The notes under the pieces: generated by a model
What the model was told of the DNA's origin: nothing
The model's database searches: none
Seen by the model: the letters and a program-made list of their open reading frames with translations, nothing else
Assembly: GCA_029432815.1 (NCBI GenBank)
Contig: JAROBA010000023.1
Span: forward strand, 1-64,000
Source of the DNA: Pontiellaceae bacterium B1224
Lineage (GTDB): Bacteria > Verrucomicrobiota > Kiritimatiellia > Kiritimatiellales > Pontiellaceae
Reading direction: 5' to 3'
DNA: 64,000 bases
Made by a program: the position numbers and the translations under genes
Shown: positions 54,386 through 61,900 of the stretch, in pieces
Layout of the letters: each line of letters begins with the position of its first letter
How positions within the stretch are numbered: the stretch's first letter is position 1

Positions 54386-54407
54386 CCTCCGTTCAAATAA
54401 TACCGCT

Positions 54408-54506
54408 GGAGATAAATACTACGGACAGAATGCCAAGTTCCAAGGATTGGAAATGGCTTCGCAAGAACGAGACATGTTAGCCTATAGCCTTTACCGGGGG
54501 AAGTTG
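54408..54506. repeat. Duplicated leader of the DUF3160 genes
   Basis: About 100 bp before copy B matches 52031-52144 before copy A nearly base for base (AGATAAATACTACGGACAGA onward). The similarity continues through the signal peptide. The main difference is that A has two palindromes and B one. Confidence 0.85.
54438..54452. repeat. 15-bp palindrome
   Basis: Perfect copy with centre GGA in the DUF3160-B leader. Confidence 0.9.
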
Positions 54507-56657
54507 ATGAAACATCTATTGCTTGTATGGGCGCTCTCAGCCGCCGCAACCGCATTTTCCAACGATTGGAAAACCGCCGCCACCCAAAGCGGCCTTACCG
54601 CTGCGGACATCCAGACCCTGGAAGCCAACCGCCTGCTGATCAGCAACGAATCGTATAAACAGGTCTTCTCGGCCTATATCGACCAAGCGGAAAACCCGGT
54701 CTTCATCACCTCCGACTCTCTCCTGAACGGCTTCCATGTTTTGTTCGAAGAAACGGTTTTCCATCTGGAAAATACCAACGCAGGTAAGTTGGAAAAATTC
54801 CTGAAAAAGCTGATCACCAACCCCGATTCCGGCAACCCTGATTTCAAGGGCGATGAAAAGGTGCTGACCGCCGCGCGAACCCGCGTGAAATTAACGCTGG
54901 GCGTTGCCATACGCTTGTTGGACCCTTCCTTTCGTCTGGGCCAACCGGACCTCGATTCTATTATTGCACTGGAGGTCGCACGCATCGAAGCGGCGGAAGA
55001 AATCATCAGTCCGCCCCCGCAATGGCTCGGCCCGCCCTCCGACGATTTTCCCGGCATTGAATACAACCGTTACAAACCGCGCGGTTTTTACACGCGCTCG
55101 GAAAACCTTTCCCGCTATTTTCGAGCCCTGGCCTGGCTCCACTCCATCCCGTTCCGAGTCAACAACGATGTTGAGCTGCTGGGTATGATCCTATTGAAGG
55201 AAGGCGACGAGCGATGCTATGACGAAGAACCAATCGGCATAACCGACCTCTATTGGCTCTTCGGGCTTCCGGACAATCCCGACTTTTTTACCGGCGCGGT
55301 AACATCATCCGATATCAACTATGAAGACGATGGTTTAAACAAAGAACGTTCCGAGGTATTGAAACGTAATGACTGGGGGCTGATTAATGACGAGCAACCC
55401 AACTATCGTATTATCTCCGCAGCGCGCACACCGAGTGCCTTGCTTTTTCAACGGACCATGGAACTTACAGCTGCCGACCGCGATCTCCCGACCGGCCTGG
55501 AAATTGCGGCGGCATTGGGCTCAACAAAGGCGGTCGCACTTCTGAACGAACAAGGGTATAACGGATTAATCCCGGCCCTTCATGAAATGAATCATCTGTT
55601 CCCTCAAGCCTCTTACATCAAGTTGTACAACGGCCCTAGAATGTTTATTGAACTGCCAGACCTTTATTACCGCGCGTTAGCCCTCCTTCTCGATGCCCCA
55701 CCGAGCGATGCTCCGGACTTTATGAGCACACCCGCCTGGCAGCTCAAGAGCATCAACACCGTCCTCGGCAGTTGGACGCAAATGCGGCACACGACCGCTC
55801 TTCAGGCCAAAAATTCGGCGTATTGGCTGTCCAAAGTGGAGATGCCGGCCGGTTTCGTGGAACCCGACCCGGAATTTTTTGAACAGATGGCCAGCCTGGC
55901 ACTTGCTGTCCGTTCAAAACTGAGTAAGCAAACCTTGATTACTGACTATACTGCGGTGGCTGAAGATATACGTTCATGTATTGCCTTTACTAAACCATTT
56001 AAAACAGAAGAGGAAATTCAATATGCATTCCTGCTGATACCTCCAGAAAGACAGGATGCCCTTTTATTAGGCGAGGATCTACCATCTTATGATCCGGAAG
56101 ATCTTCAGTGGCTGTCTAAACTGGCCGATGATATCGAAGCCGGGAAAATCGAAAAACATCCGAGGATAAAGAAGTTGCTCGATGAGCCGAGGGCTTCTTT
56201 GCATCAAAGGTGGGAACAACTGGAACAGATCAGCCAGAAACTGGAAAACATCGCTCACAAACAGCTGCGCAACATTCCGCTCTCTGAAATTGATACCTTT
56301 TTTGTAAAGTCCTATGGAGCGGAACTGGCGAGAGTCATGTTGTACGATGGAAACTCCTATCTTATTCCGCGCGACGATGCGCCACGGATCGTGGACGTCT
56401 ATTCCAACATCGACAAAGGGAAACACCTGCAGGTCGGAATTTCCAGAGCCCGGAAAATGTATGTGCTCTATCCGTGGCAGGGCGCAACCATTCTGTGCGA
56501 AGGGGCCGTACTGCCCTACTACGAATTTGCGCACCCGACCCGCCTGAACGATGCTGAATGGAAACAGATGCTCGATTCAAAGACGCGCCCGTCCTTGCCG
56601 GACTGGCTCGAGCCGATCGTCAGCGGTGGAAACCTGAGCACGCCGAAATTAAAATAG
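54507..56657 (+). CDS. Secreted DUF3160 protein B
   Basis: 716-aa paralogue of the preceding gene, with signal peptide MKHLLLVWALSAAATAFS and the DUF3160 body (QVFSAYIDQAENPVFITSDS, LLNGFHVLFEETVF). About the last 90 residues and the first 30 are almost identical to copy A, but the middle has many substitutions and indels, and the A-specific C-terminal insert with a basic RKEAE tail is missing here. It stops 2 bp before the convergent hemF stop. The start at 54507 has GGGGGAAG upstream; longer in-frame extensions overlap the end of copy A and are not supported. Confidence 0.82.
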   Translation: MKHLLLVWALSAAATAFSNDWKTAATQSGLTAADIQTLEANRLLISNESYKQVFSAYIDQAENPVFITSDSLLNGFHVLFEETVFHLENTNAGKLEKFLKKLITNPDSGNPDFKGDEKVLTAARTRVKLTLGVAIRLLDPSFRLGQPDLDSIIALEVARIEAAEEIISPPPQWLGPPSDDFPGIEYNRYKPRGFYTRSENLSRYFRALAWLHSIPFRVNNDVELLGMILLKEGDERCYDEEPIGITDLYWLFGLPDNPDFFTGAVTSSDINYEDDGLNKERSEVLKRNDWGLINDEQPNYRIISAARTPSALLFQRTMELTAADRDLPTGLEIAAALGSTKAVALLNEQGYNGLIPALHEMNHLFPQASYIKLYNGPRMFIELPDLYYRALALLLDAPPSDAPDFMSTPAWQLKSINTVLGSWTQMRHTTALQAKNSAYWLSKVEMPAGFVEPDPEFFEQMASLALAVRSKLSKQTLITDYTAVAEDIRSCIAFTKPFKTEEEIQYAFLLIPPERQDALLLGEDLPSYDPEDLQWLSKLADDIEAGKIEKHPRIKKLLDEPRASLHQRWEQLEQISQKLENIAHKQLRNIPLSEIDTFFVKSYGAELARVMLYDGNSYLIPRDDAPRIVDVYSNIDKGKHLQVGISRARKMYVLYPWQGATILCEGAVLPYYEFAHPTRLNDAEWKQMLDSKTRPSLPDWLEPIVSGGNLSTPKLK
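54557..54571. repeat. 15-bp palindrome in DUF3160-B signal region
   Basis: Perfect copy with centre CGA, encoding FSNDWK, same as at 52195. Confidence 0.9.
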
Positions 56658-56659
56658 CT

Positions 56660-57682
56660 TTACCGATGGTTGTCGACGGTCGGCGGGGTAGTGTTGCCGG
56701 AGGCCTGCAGATTCAGGGCTTCGGGGAATTGCTGATAATGCGCCCGTACGGCATCGGCGAGCTTTTGTTTCGTCGATTCGTCGATCGTGCAGGTCCCCAT
56801 GTTTGGAAGTGCGCGAAGGAGTTTATCGAGCAGACGGTCCTGCGGTTCGGGCATGCGCGACTGCCAGGAGGCCAGTAGGTTTTTATCAATGCGCGGCGGA
56901 AGCGATCCAAGGATTCCGACATCGTTCTGCGCGTGGACCATCAGGCCGGTGGTGGTTCCGCGGTCGAGCGTGAGCACCTGAAAAAAGTATAGCGTGTGAT
57001 AGGCCAGCTGGGCGGCGCGCTGTTCTTCCGATGCCTGGAAACCTTCCTGTTTTGTTTCTTCCAATAGTTGGAGATAGGTATCGATGGCGGCTTCGCCCAC
57101 GCTGCGGGCCAGCTGAAGGTCGGCCTCAAAGTTGCCGGTGTTAAACTCTTCCAGATAGAAGTGCGTGATGCCGCGGTGACGCCCGAGGGCCGGGATGAAG
57201 AAGTAGCGATCGCCCTGCTCCGCCGCAGCTGGATACACATCCGGTGCGGCCTGTTTCAGGGCCGAAGCAAAGAGGTCGGCGTTTCCAGGGTTTGGAAGCG
57301 CGGGATTCAGGTCCGCCATCATACGCCAGTAGCCGGGCCCGTTTTTCATTTCAGTCCAGCTGATGTGAATATGCACCGAGGGCATGAGCGGATTGGCTGG
57401 ATGAACGATGGTGGAAATGGCAGAGGCCGAGCCGAGCTTGCGGTCGGGATCATCGTCGTAGTGCACCTGCGAAACATTAACGGATGCTCGGCCGAGCAAT
57501 TGCGTATCTTCGACCCCAAAGCGTTTCCCGCCGCCGTGCCGGCCTTCATCGCGCAGCCATTCCAACCTTTGGAATGTTGCGCCGCCTGTTTTTTCCAATC
57601 CCTGGACAAAACGGGATTGCAGCGATTCGACGAGGGCCAGTGCCTGCGTCGCCTGAGTGGATGAAGCGGAAGTCGGGTGCAT
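56660..57682 (-). CDS. hemF: Oxygen-dependent coproporphyrinogen III oxidase-like protein
   Basis: 340-aa protein of the HemF family, which converts coproporphyrinogen III to protoporphyrinogen IX with O2. Visible family elements: WLRDEGRHGGGKRFGV, ASVNVSQVHY, PSVHIHISWTE and GYWRMMADLNP. The C-terminal half is less typical than E. coli HemF. Its start lies 2 bp after the kinase stop codon, so translation is probably coupled. The gene carries five copies of the palindrome or close variants (57026, 57059, 57283, 57560, 57593), the densest in the window, read for example as FQRLEWL and NPGNAD. Confidence 0.82.
   Translation of the reverse strand: MHPTSASSTQATQALALVESLQSRFVQGLEKTGGATFQRLEWLRDEGRHGGGKRFGVEDTQLLGRASVNVSQVHYDDDPDRKLGSASAISTIVHPANPLMPSVHIHISWTEMKNGPGYWRMMADLNPALPNPGNADLFASALKQAAPDVYPAAAEQGDRYFFIPALGRHRGITHFYLEEFNTGNFEADLQLARSVGEAAIDTYLQLLEETKQEGFQASEEQRAAQLAYHTLYFFQVLTLDRGTTTGLMVHAQNDVGILGSLPPRIDKNLLASWQSRMPEPQDRLLDKLLRALPNMGTCTIDESTKQKLADAVRAHYQQFPEALNLQASGNTTPPTVDNHR
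57026..57073. repeat. Two variant 15-bp palindromes
   Basis: TTCCGATGCCTGGAA (57026-57040) and TTCCAATAGTTGGAG (57059-57073) inside hemF. Confidence 0.7.
57283..57297. repeat. Variant 15-bp palindrome
   Basis: TTCCAGGGTTTGGAA inside hemF; same 15-mer as at 4487 and 13407. Confidence 0.8.
57560..57607. repeat. 15-bp palindrome and near copy
   Basis: Perfect copy at 57560-57574 (centre CCT, read as FQRLEW) and a near copy ending GGAC at 57593-57607, both at the hemF N-terminus. Confidence 0.85.
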
Positions 57683-57684
57683 AA

Positions 57685-60252
57685 TTATTTCGAAATTTCC
57701 ATTACATATCTAAAGCCGACATCGCTGGGTACGACCGGGGTGTCGGAGGAGTTACTGCAGGGCAGGAAGTTATCCGGTGTGGAAGCACTGCCACCTTTAA
57801 TCTGGTAGAGATCGGTACTTTCCGGCAGCAGCGTCGAAGTCATTTCCCGAACATTACCGGCCATGTCGTAAGCATTGTAGACCGTAACATCGCGTTTAAA
57901 ACTTCCGGGCGGTGCCCAGAAAGGAAAAATCTCCTTCCCCTGAACATTATATTTGGTGAGGGTCAGGTTTAAATTTTTATTATACCCATTGCCCCAGACA
58001 TACGTGCGGCCATCCACCCCGCGCGCGGCTTTTTCCCATTCCTGCGCCGTCGGAAGCCGAACGGTTGCTCCAAACTGCCCGCTTTTCCATACACAAAATG
58101 CTTCCGCCGCATCCACGGTGATTCCAACCACCGGATATTCAGCCTTCAGACGCGGATCTTCGATTTCGCCATTCGCTGTCCAGGCATCTGTATATTTACG
58201 TTCACTGCGGCTGAACCGAAGTCGGCTCATATATTCTTCCTTCTTTTTCACGTCCGTCAGCGTTTTCCAAAATGCCAGATACTCCCCCACGGTGACTTCA
58301 GTTTCCTTGATGAAAAAGGCGGAAAGATCTACTTCGTGCTGGCGATAGAAACGTGAAAACGGGCCGCCGTATACGAATTTTCCGCCCGGAACAAATGCCA
58401 TGCCGGCGGGAATTTCATCCGGAATATCCGGAGAGATCTCAACTTGTTCTCCATGCAGGATGTTGACGGGGTAAGGAAGAGACTGCCCATTCTTAAGCGT
58501 TAGCTGGAGCAAATAAGATCCTTCCGAAATGCTCTCTATTGTAATCGGGAATTCAGTCTCCTTTATAAGTGGATCACCCGTCAGCAGCATCCCGTCATCG
58601 TTTATATAGGGCATAACAACAACTTCATCTACATTCTCAGACCCGTTGATCACTAAACTGCCCATGCTCTCGATAATTTTCTGAACGTCATTCAGATACG
58701 CCTGATCTTCAGCATTTAACGGGCGCTTCCATGATTTGACTTTCTCGCTGCTCCACTGATGCCACAGCCGCGCGGTTTGGTAATCCTCGCGATACAGCGC
58801 AAAACCAATGAGATCCTTAATGGCGGTATGATATCCATCCACAACCGGCTGCCTTCTGCTGAATCGTGGAGGGACCGCTTCATAAAAACTGGTCGCAAGC
58901 TGATAATTCACATTCATTTCAGTAATGAGGTTTTCCAGCTGCTCTTCGAGATCGGTCTCTTTTTCCGAGCGCTGAATTGCAACAGTCGATACACGAAGAG
59001 ATTTGAGCGCATCATAGGTCGCCCAGGCTTCATCCCGCAGCGCTTCTGCGATCTTCAGTTTCGCATTTCCATCTTCCAGATTCCCTTTGTATTCGCCGTA
59101 CAACGCAGAAACCTGCACCGTACGAAGCAACAGGAGGGCAATAAGAACGGCACCGACTGCACTGGATTTTATCGGATTTCGCCGCATGGTCTTCCAGTAG
59201 CGGACATGCCGCGGCGCTTTATAAGCACTCACCTCTCGGTGCGCGATGTAGTTGCGGATATCCTCGGCAAAGTGTTCGACGGTTTGATAGCGGTTTTCCG
59301 GCAGATGCGCCATTGCTTTCATACAAATGGCATCGAGTTCACGCGGAATCTTCAGCTCCGGCCTGCGGTGGCGCGGGCGGATGAACCGCCCGTTTTTTAC
59401 ATTTTCCAGCAGCTTGCGAAGCTGCGTTCTCTCGAAAGGGGGAAGAAAGGTGAGTATGTGGTAGAGAATGGCGCCGAGACTGTAAACATCGCTCTGAAAA
59501 TTAATGGCATCAATCTTTCCGTTCGCCTGCTCCGGCGACATATAATTCGGGGTGCCGGAAATGGCGCCGTCGAGTGTATTGGTCCCAACCTCAAACTCAT
59601 CCATCCGCAACTGCACCGCGCTCTGGGTACCGTCTTGTTCATTCAGGCTCTTGACCAGCCCCCAATCCAGAATCAGTACCTCACCGTATGCACCGGCCAT
59701 AATGTTCGCCGGTTTCAGATCGCGGTGAATGACGCCTTTACTATGTGCGTAAGCAACTCCGTTGCAAACGGCCAGAAAAACTTCCAGCAACACATTCATG
59801 GTATATTTTTTAAGATAGAAAGAGGTGTTGGATTCAAGCCGGTCAAGAATCTCTTTCAGCGTATCCCCTTCAATCTTCTTCATTGTGAAAAAGATTCCCA
59901 GCTCATCCATCACACCCATTTCATGCACCGGCATAATATTCGGATGTTCCAGCTGTGCCGTTCCGCGCGCTTCTTTGAGAAAACGGTCTACCACTTCCTC
60001 TTCTTCTCGAAACTGCTTTTTCAGCGATTTAATGGCCACTTCCCGGCCCAGCAGGGTATCAAGCGCGCTGTGAACTTCGCCGAAGGAACCTTTGCCAAGA
60101 GGCTTGATAGAGGAGTAATGCCGGCCCGGCTGTTCTATCTTCACTGAAAGGATCTTCTTTACATTTCCAAGTTCCAGCGACGAGCCAAGCCCGACTGTTT
60201 CGGCGGATGTATCGGTGAGCGAGTGATTCTGATCCGGGGCGGAAGGTTCCAT
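57685..60252 (-). CDS. Membrane Ser/Thr kinase fused to a SUMF1-like domain
   Basis: 855-aa kinase with an external sensor-like domain. Kinase motifs: GKGSFGEVHSA (P-loop), VAIKSL (Lys), HRDLKPANI (catalytic loop), LDWGLVK (DFG as DWG) and GTPNYMSPEQ (APE as SPE), at residues 50-330. A membrane helix (SSAVGAVLIALLLL, about 375-395) is followed by helices, a short beta domain and a SUMF1/FGE-like domain from about residue 615 with FVPGGKFVYGG, VRLPTAQEWEKAARGVDGRT and GNVREM ... IKGGSAST. FGE catalytic cysteines are not evident. The start at 60252 has GGAG upstream. It shares its outer half with the next gene upstream. Confidence 0.9.
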   Translation of the reverse strand: MEPSAPDQNHSLTDTSAETVGLGSSLELGNVKKILSVKIEQPGRHYSSIKPLGKGSFGEVHSALDTLLGREVAIKSLKKQFREEEEVVDRFLKEARGTAQLEHPNIMPVHEMGVMDELGIFFTMKKIEGDTLKEILDRLESNTSFYLKKYTMNVLLEVFLAVCNGVAYAHSKGVIHRDLKPANIMAGAYGEVLILDWGLVKSLNEQDGTQSAVQLRMDEFEVGTNTLDGAISGTPNYMSPEQANGKIDAINFQSDVYSLGAILYHILTFLPPFERTQLRKLLENVKNGRFIRPRHRRPELKIPRELDAICMKAMAHLPENRYQTVEHFAEDIRNYIAHREVSAYKAPRHVRYWKTMRRNPIKSSAVGAVLIALLLLRTVQVSALYGEYKGNLEDGNAKLKIAEALRDEAWATYDALKSLRVSTVAIQRSEKETDLEEQLENLITEMNVNYQLATSFYEAVPPRFSRRQPVVDGYHTAIKDLIGFALYREDYQTARLWHQWSSEKVKSWKRPLNAEDQAYLNDVQKIIESMGSLVINGSENVDEVVVMPYINDDGMLLTGDPLIKETEFPITIESISEGSYLLQLTLKNGQSLPYPVNILHGEQVEISPDIPDEIPAGMAFVPGGKFVYGGPFSRFYRQHEVDLSAFFIKETEVTVGEYLAFWKTLTDVKKKEEYMSRLRFSRSERKYTDAWTANGEIEDPRLKAEYPVVGITVDAAEAFCVWKSGQFGATVRLPTAQEWEKAARGVDGRTYVWGNGYNKNLNLTLTKYNVQGKEIFPFWAPPGSFKRDVTVYNAYDMAGNVREMTSTLLPESTDLYQIKGGSASTPDNFLPCSNSSDTPVVPSDVGFRYVMEISK

Positions 60253-60346
60253 TTCATTCTCCAAGTCCGGGATTTTAGGCAAAACAAATCCCGGGGTCAC
60301 GGATTAAAAATCGCTATGTTTCAGGATCGTACAGCCGTTGAATCGG

Positions 60347-61882
60347 CTAACGCGGGGAGACGTCCATCACATACCGGAAGCCGACATCCGTTGGGAATAC
60401 ATCCGTATCGGATGAGATAACAGTGCACGACGAAAAAGATGCCGGTGTTGAAGCGCTGCCGCCACGGATCTGGCAGGTTCCGTTCGCCGTTGAAACATAT
60501 TCGCGAACATTGCCACCCATATCGCGAACATTATAGACGGAGATATCCCGGCTGAATGCACCCGGCGGTGCCCAGAAAGGATACGCTTCCTTTCCTTTCT
60601 CATTTTCCAGCGTCAACGCCAGATTTTCTGACGCATCAAACCCATAGCCCCATGGATAGGTGCGTCCATCCACGCCCCGGGCCGCCTTTTCCCATTCAAA
60701 CTCCGTCGGTAGCCGGATGATTTCTCCGGTCTGGCGGCTCTTCCATTCACAATAGGCCGCGGCCGCTTCGCAGGTAATTCCAACCACCGGATAGTCAGGC
60801 TTCAAGCGAGCATCCATAAGATTACCGTCTGCATCCCAGGCATCCATTACGGCATCCTCTTCTGAAAAACGAATCCGGCTCATCATGCTCGATTTTTCTT
60901 CCGGATCAAACAGGCTTTTCCAGAACTCAAGATAGTCTGCAACCGTGACCTCCCCTGTTTTGATATAGAAGGACGGCAGTGTTCGTTCATGCTCACGATA
61001 CAGAGGCGATTCCTCCCCCCCGCAGATAAACGGTCCGCCAGGCACAAAGGCCAACCCCGGAACCATCCGCGGCGGAATTTCCAGCGTCACCACCTTCTCT
61101 TCACCCGGCGCAATGTGAACCGGATACGGGAAAAATCCGCCTTCCGAGCCGGTAATCATGATCAGATACGACCCTTTTTCAATGTCGGGAATACTATATG
61201 GAAACGTACTGGAGCGTCCGGCATGATTCGCCAAAACCAGCCGCGAACCATCCAGCTTCAACGCCCATACAATGATCTCATAAACATCGTCCCCGGCATT
61301 AATTTCAAGCTGTCCGCTGCCTTTAATGAGCGGCTTCATCTCAAGAAGCAGTGCATTTACGTGGGAACTGTTAAACCAGCGGCGGGCCTGTTCGTAGCTG
61401 TTGCGCTCCAAAGCCGCTTCAAAACTCGCGCGCGCGGCATCCACAAACCAGGTTTGAACCGAGTCTATGGAGCGGTATCGATAGGCGATGGTGCTGAAGC
61501 AATTATTCAATGCAGCGAAGCACGCATCCAGCTCTCCGGACACGACACTCAGCTGATCCCTCAGCGCCTGTTCTTCCTCCGACACCTCAATGCCGACCGC
61601 ATCGCCGAACTTGGTCTGAAGATTCGTATAAATCTGCAGCGCCTGCGCATTCAGCGCATTCATTTCAACGCGCAGCTCTCTGGCATACGCTGTGGTCTCG
61701 TCAAATACCTGTCGATCCTTGAAACGGTCAATCACCACAGAGCCGACGAATGAAACGAGAGCAATGGCAATGATGCCGATTTGGAACGGATTACGCCAAT
61801 GCTTCGCCACACCCAAAGTGATACGGCGCTTGCTTTCGCGCGTTTTCACTTTTTTCCGCCACTTTTTGGGGGTCAGATCCAC
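60347..61882 (-). CDS. Membrane-anchored SUMF1-like protein, kinase-less paralogue
   Basis: 511 aa. An N-terminal membrane helix (IGIIAIALVSFVGSVVI, about 34-50) is followed by helices, a beta domain and a SUMF1-like domain from about residue 280: FVPGGPFICGGEESPLYREH, YPVVGITCEAAAAYCEWKSR, IRLPTEFEWEKAARGVDGRT and GNVREYV with IRGGSASTP. It parallels the post-membrane half of the kinase protein downstream, so the two arose by duplication. GTG start at 61882, weak Shine-Dalgarno. Likely same operon as the kinase and greA. Possibly binds a ligand shared with the kinase; this is inference. Confidence 0.87.
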   Translation of the reverse strand: MDLTPKKWRKKVKTRESKRRITLGVAKHWRNPFQIGIIAIALVSFVGSVVIDRFKDRQVFDETTAYARELRVEMNALNAQALQIYTNLQTKFGDAVGIEVSEEEQALRDQLSVVSGELDACFAALNNCFSTIAYRYRSIDSVQTWFVDAARASFEAALERNSYEQARRWFNSSHVNALLLEMKPLIKGSGQLEINAGDDVYEIIVWALKLDGSRLVLANHAGRSSTFPYSIPDIEKGSYLIMITGSEGGFFPYPVHIAPGEEKVVTLEIPPRMVPGLAFVPGGPFICGGEESPLYREHERTLPSFYIKTGEVTVADYLEFWKSLFDPEEKSSMMSRIRFSEEDAVMDAWDADGNLMDARLKPDYPVVGITCEAAAAYCEWKSRQTGEIIRLPTEFEWEKAARGVDGRTYPWGYGFDASENLALTLENEKGKEAYPFWAPPGAFSRDISVYNVRDMGGNVREYVSTANGTCQIRGGSASTPASFSSCTVISSDTDVFPTDVGFRYVMDVSPR

Positions 61883-61900
61883 CGTTATAATCCGCGACTC

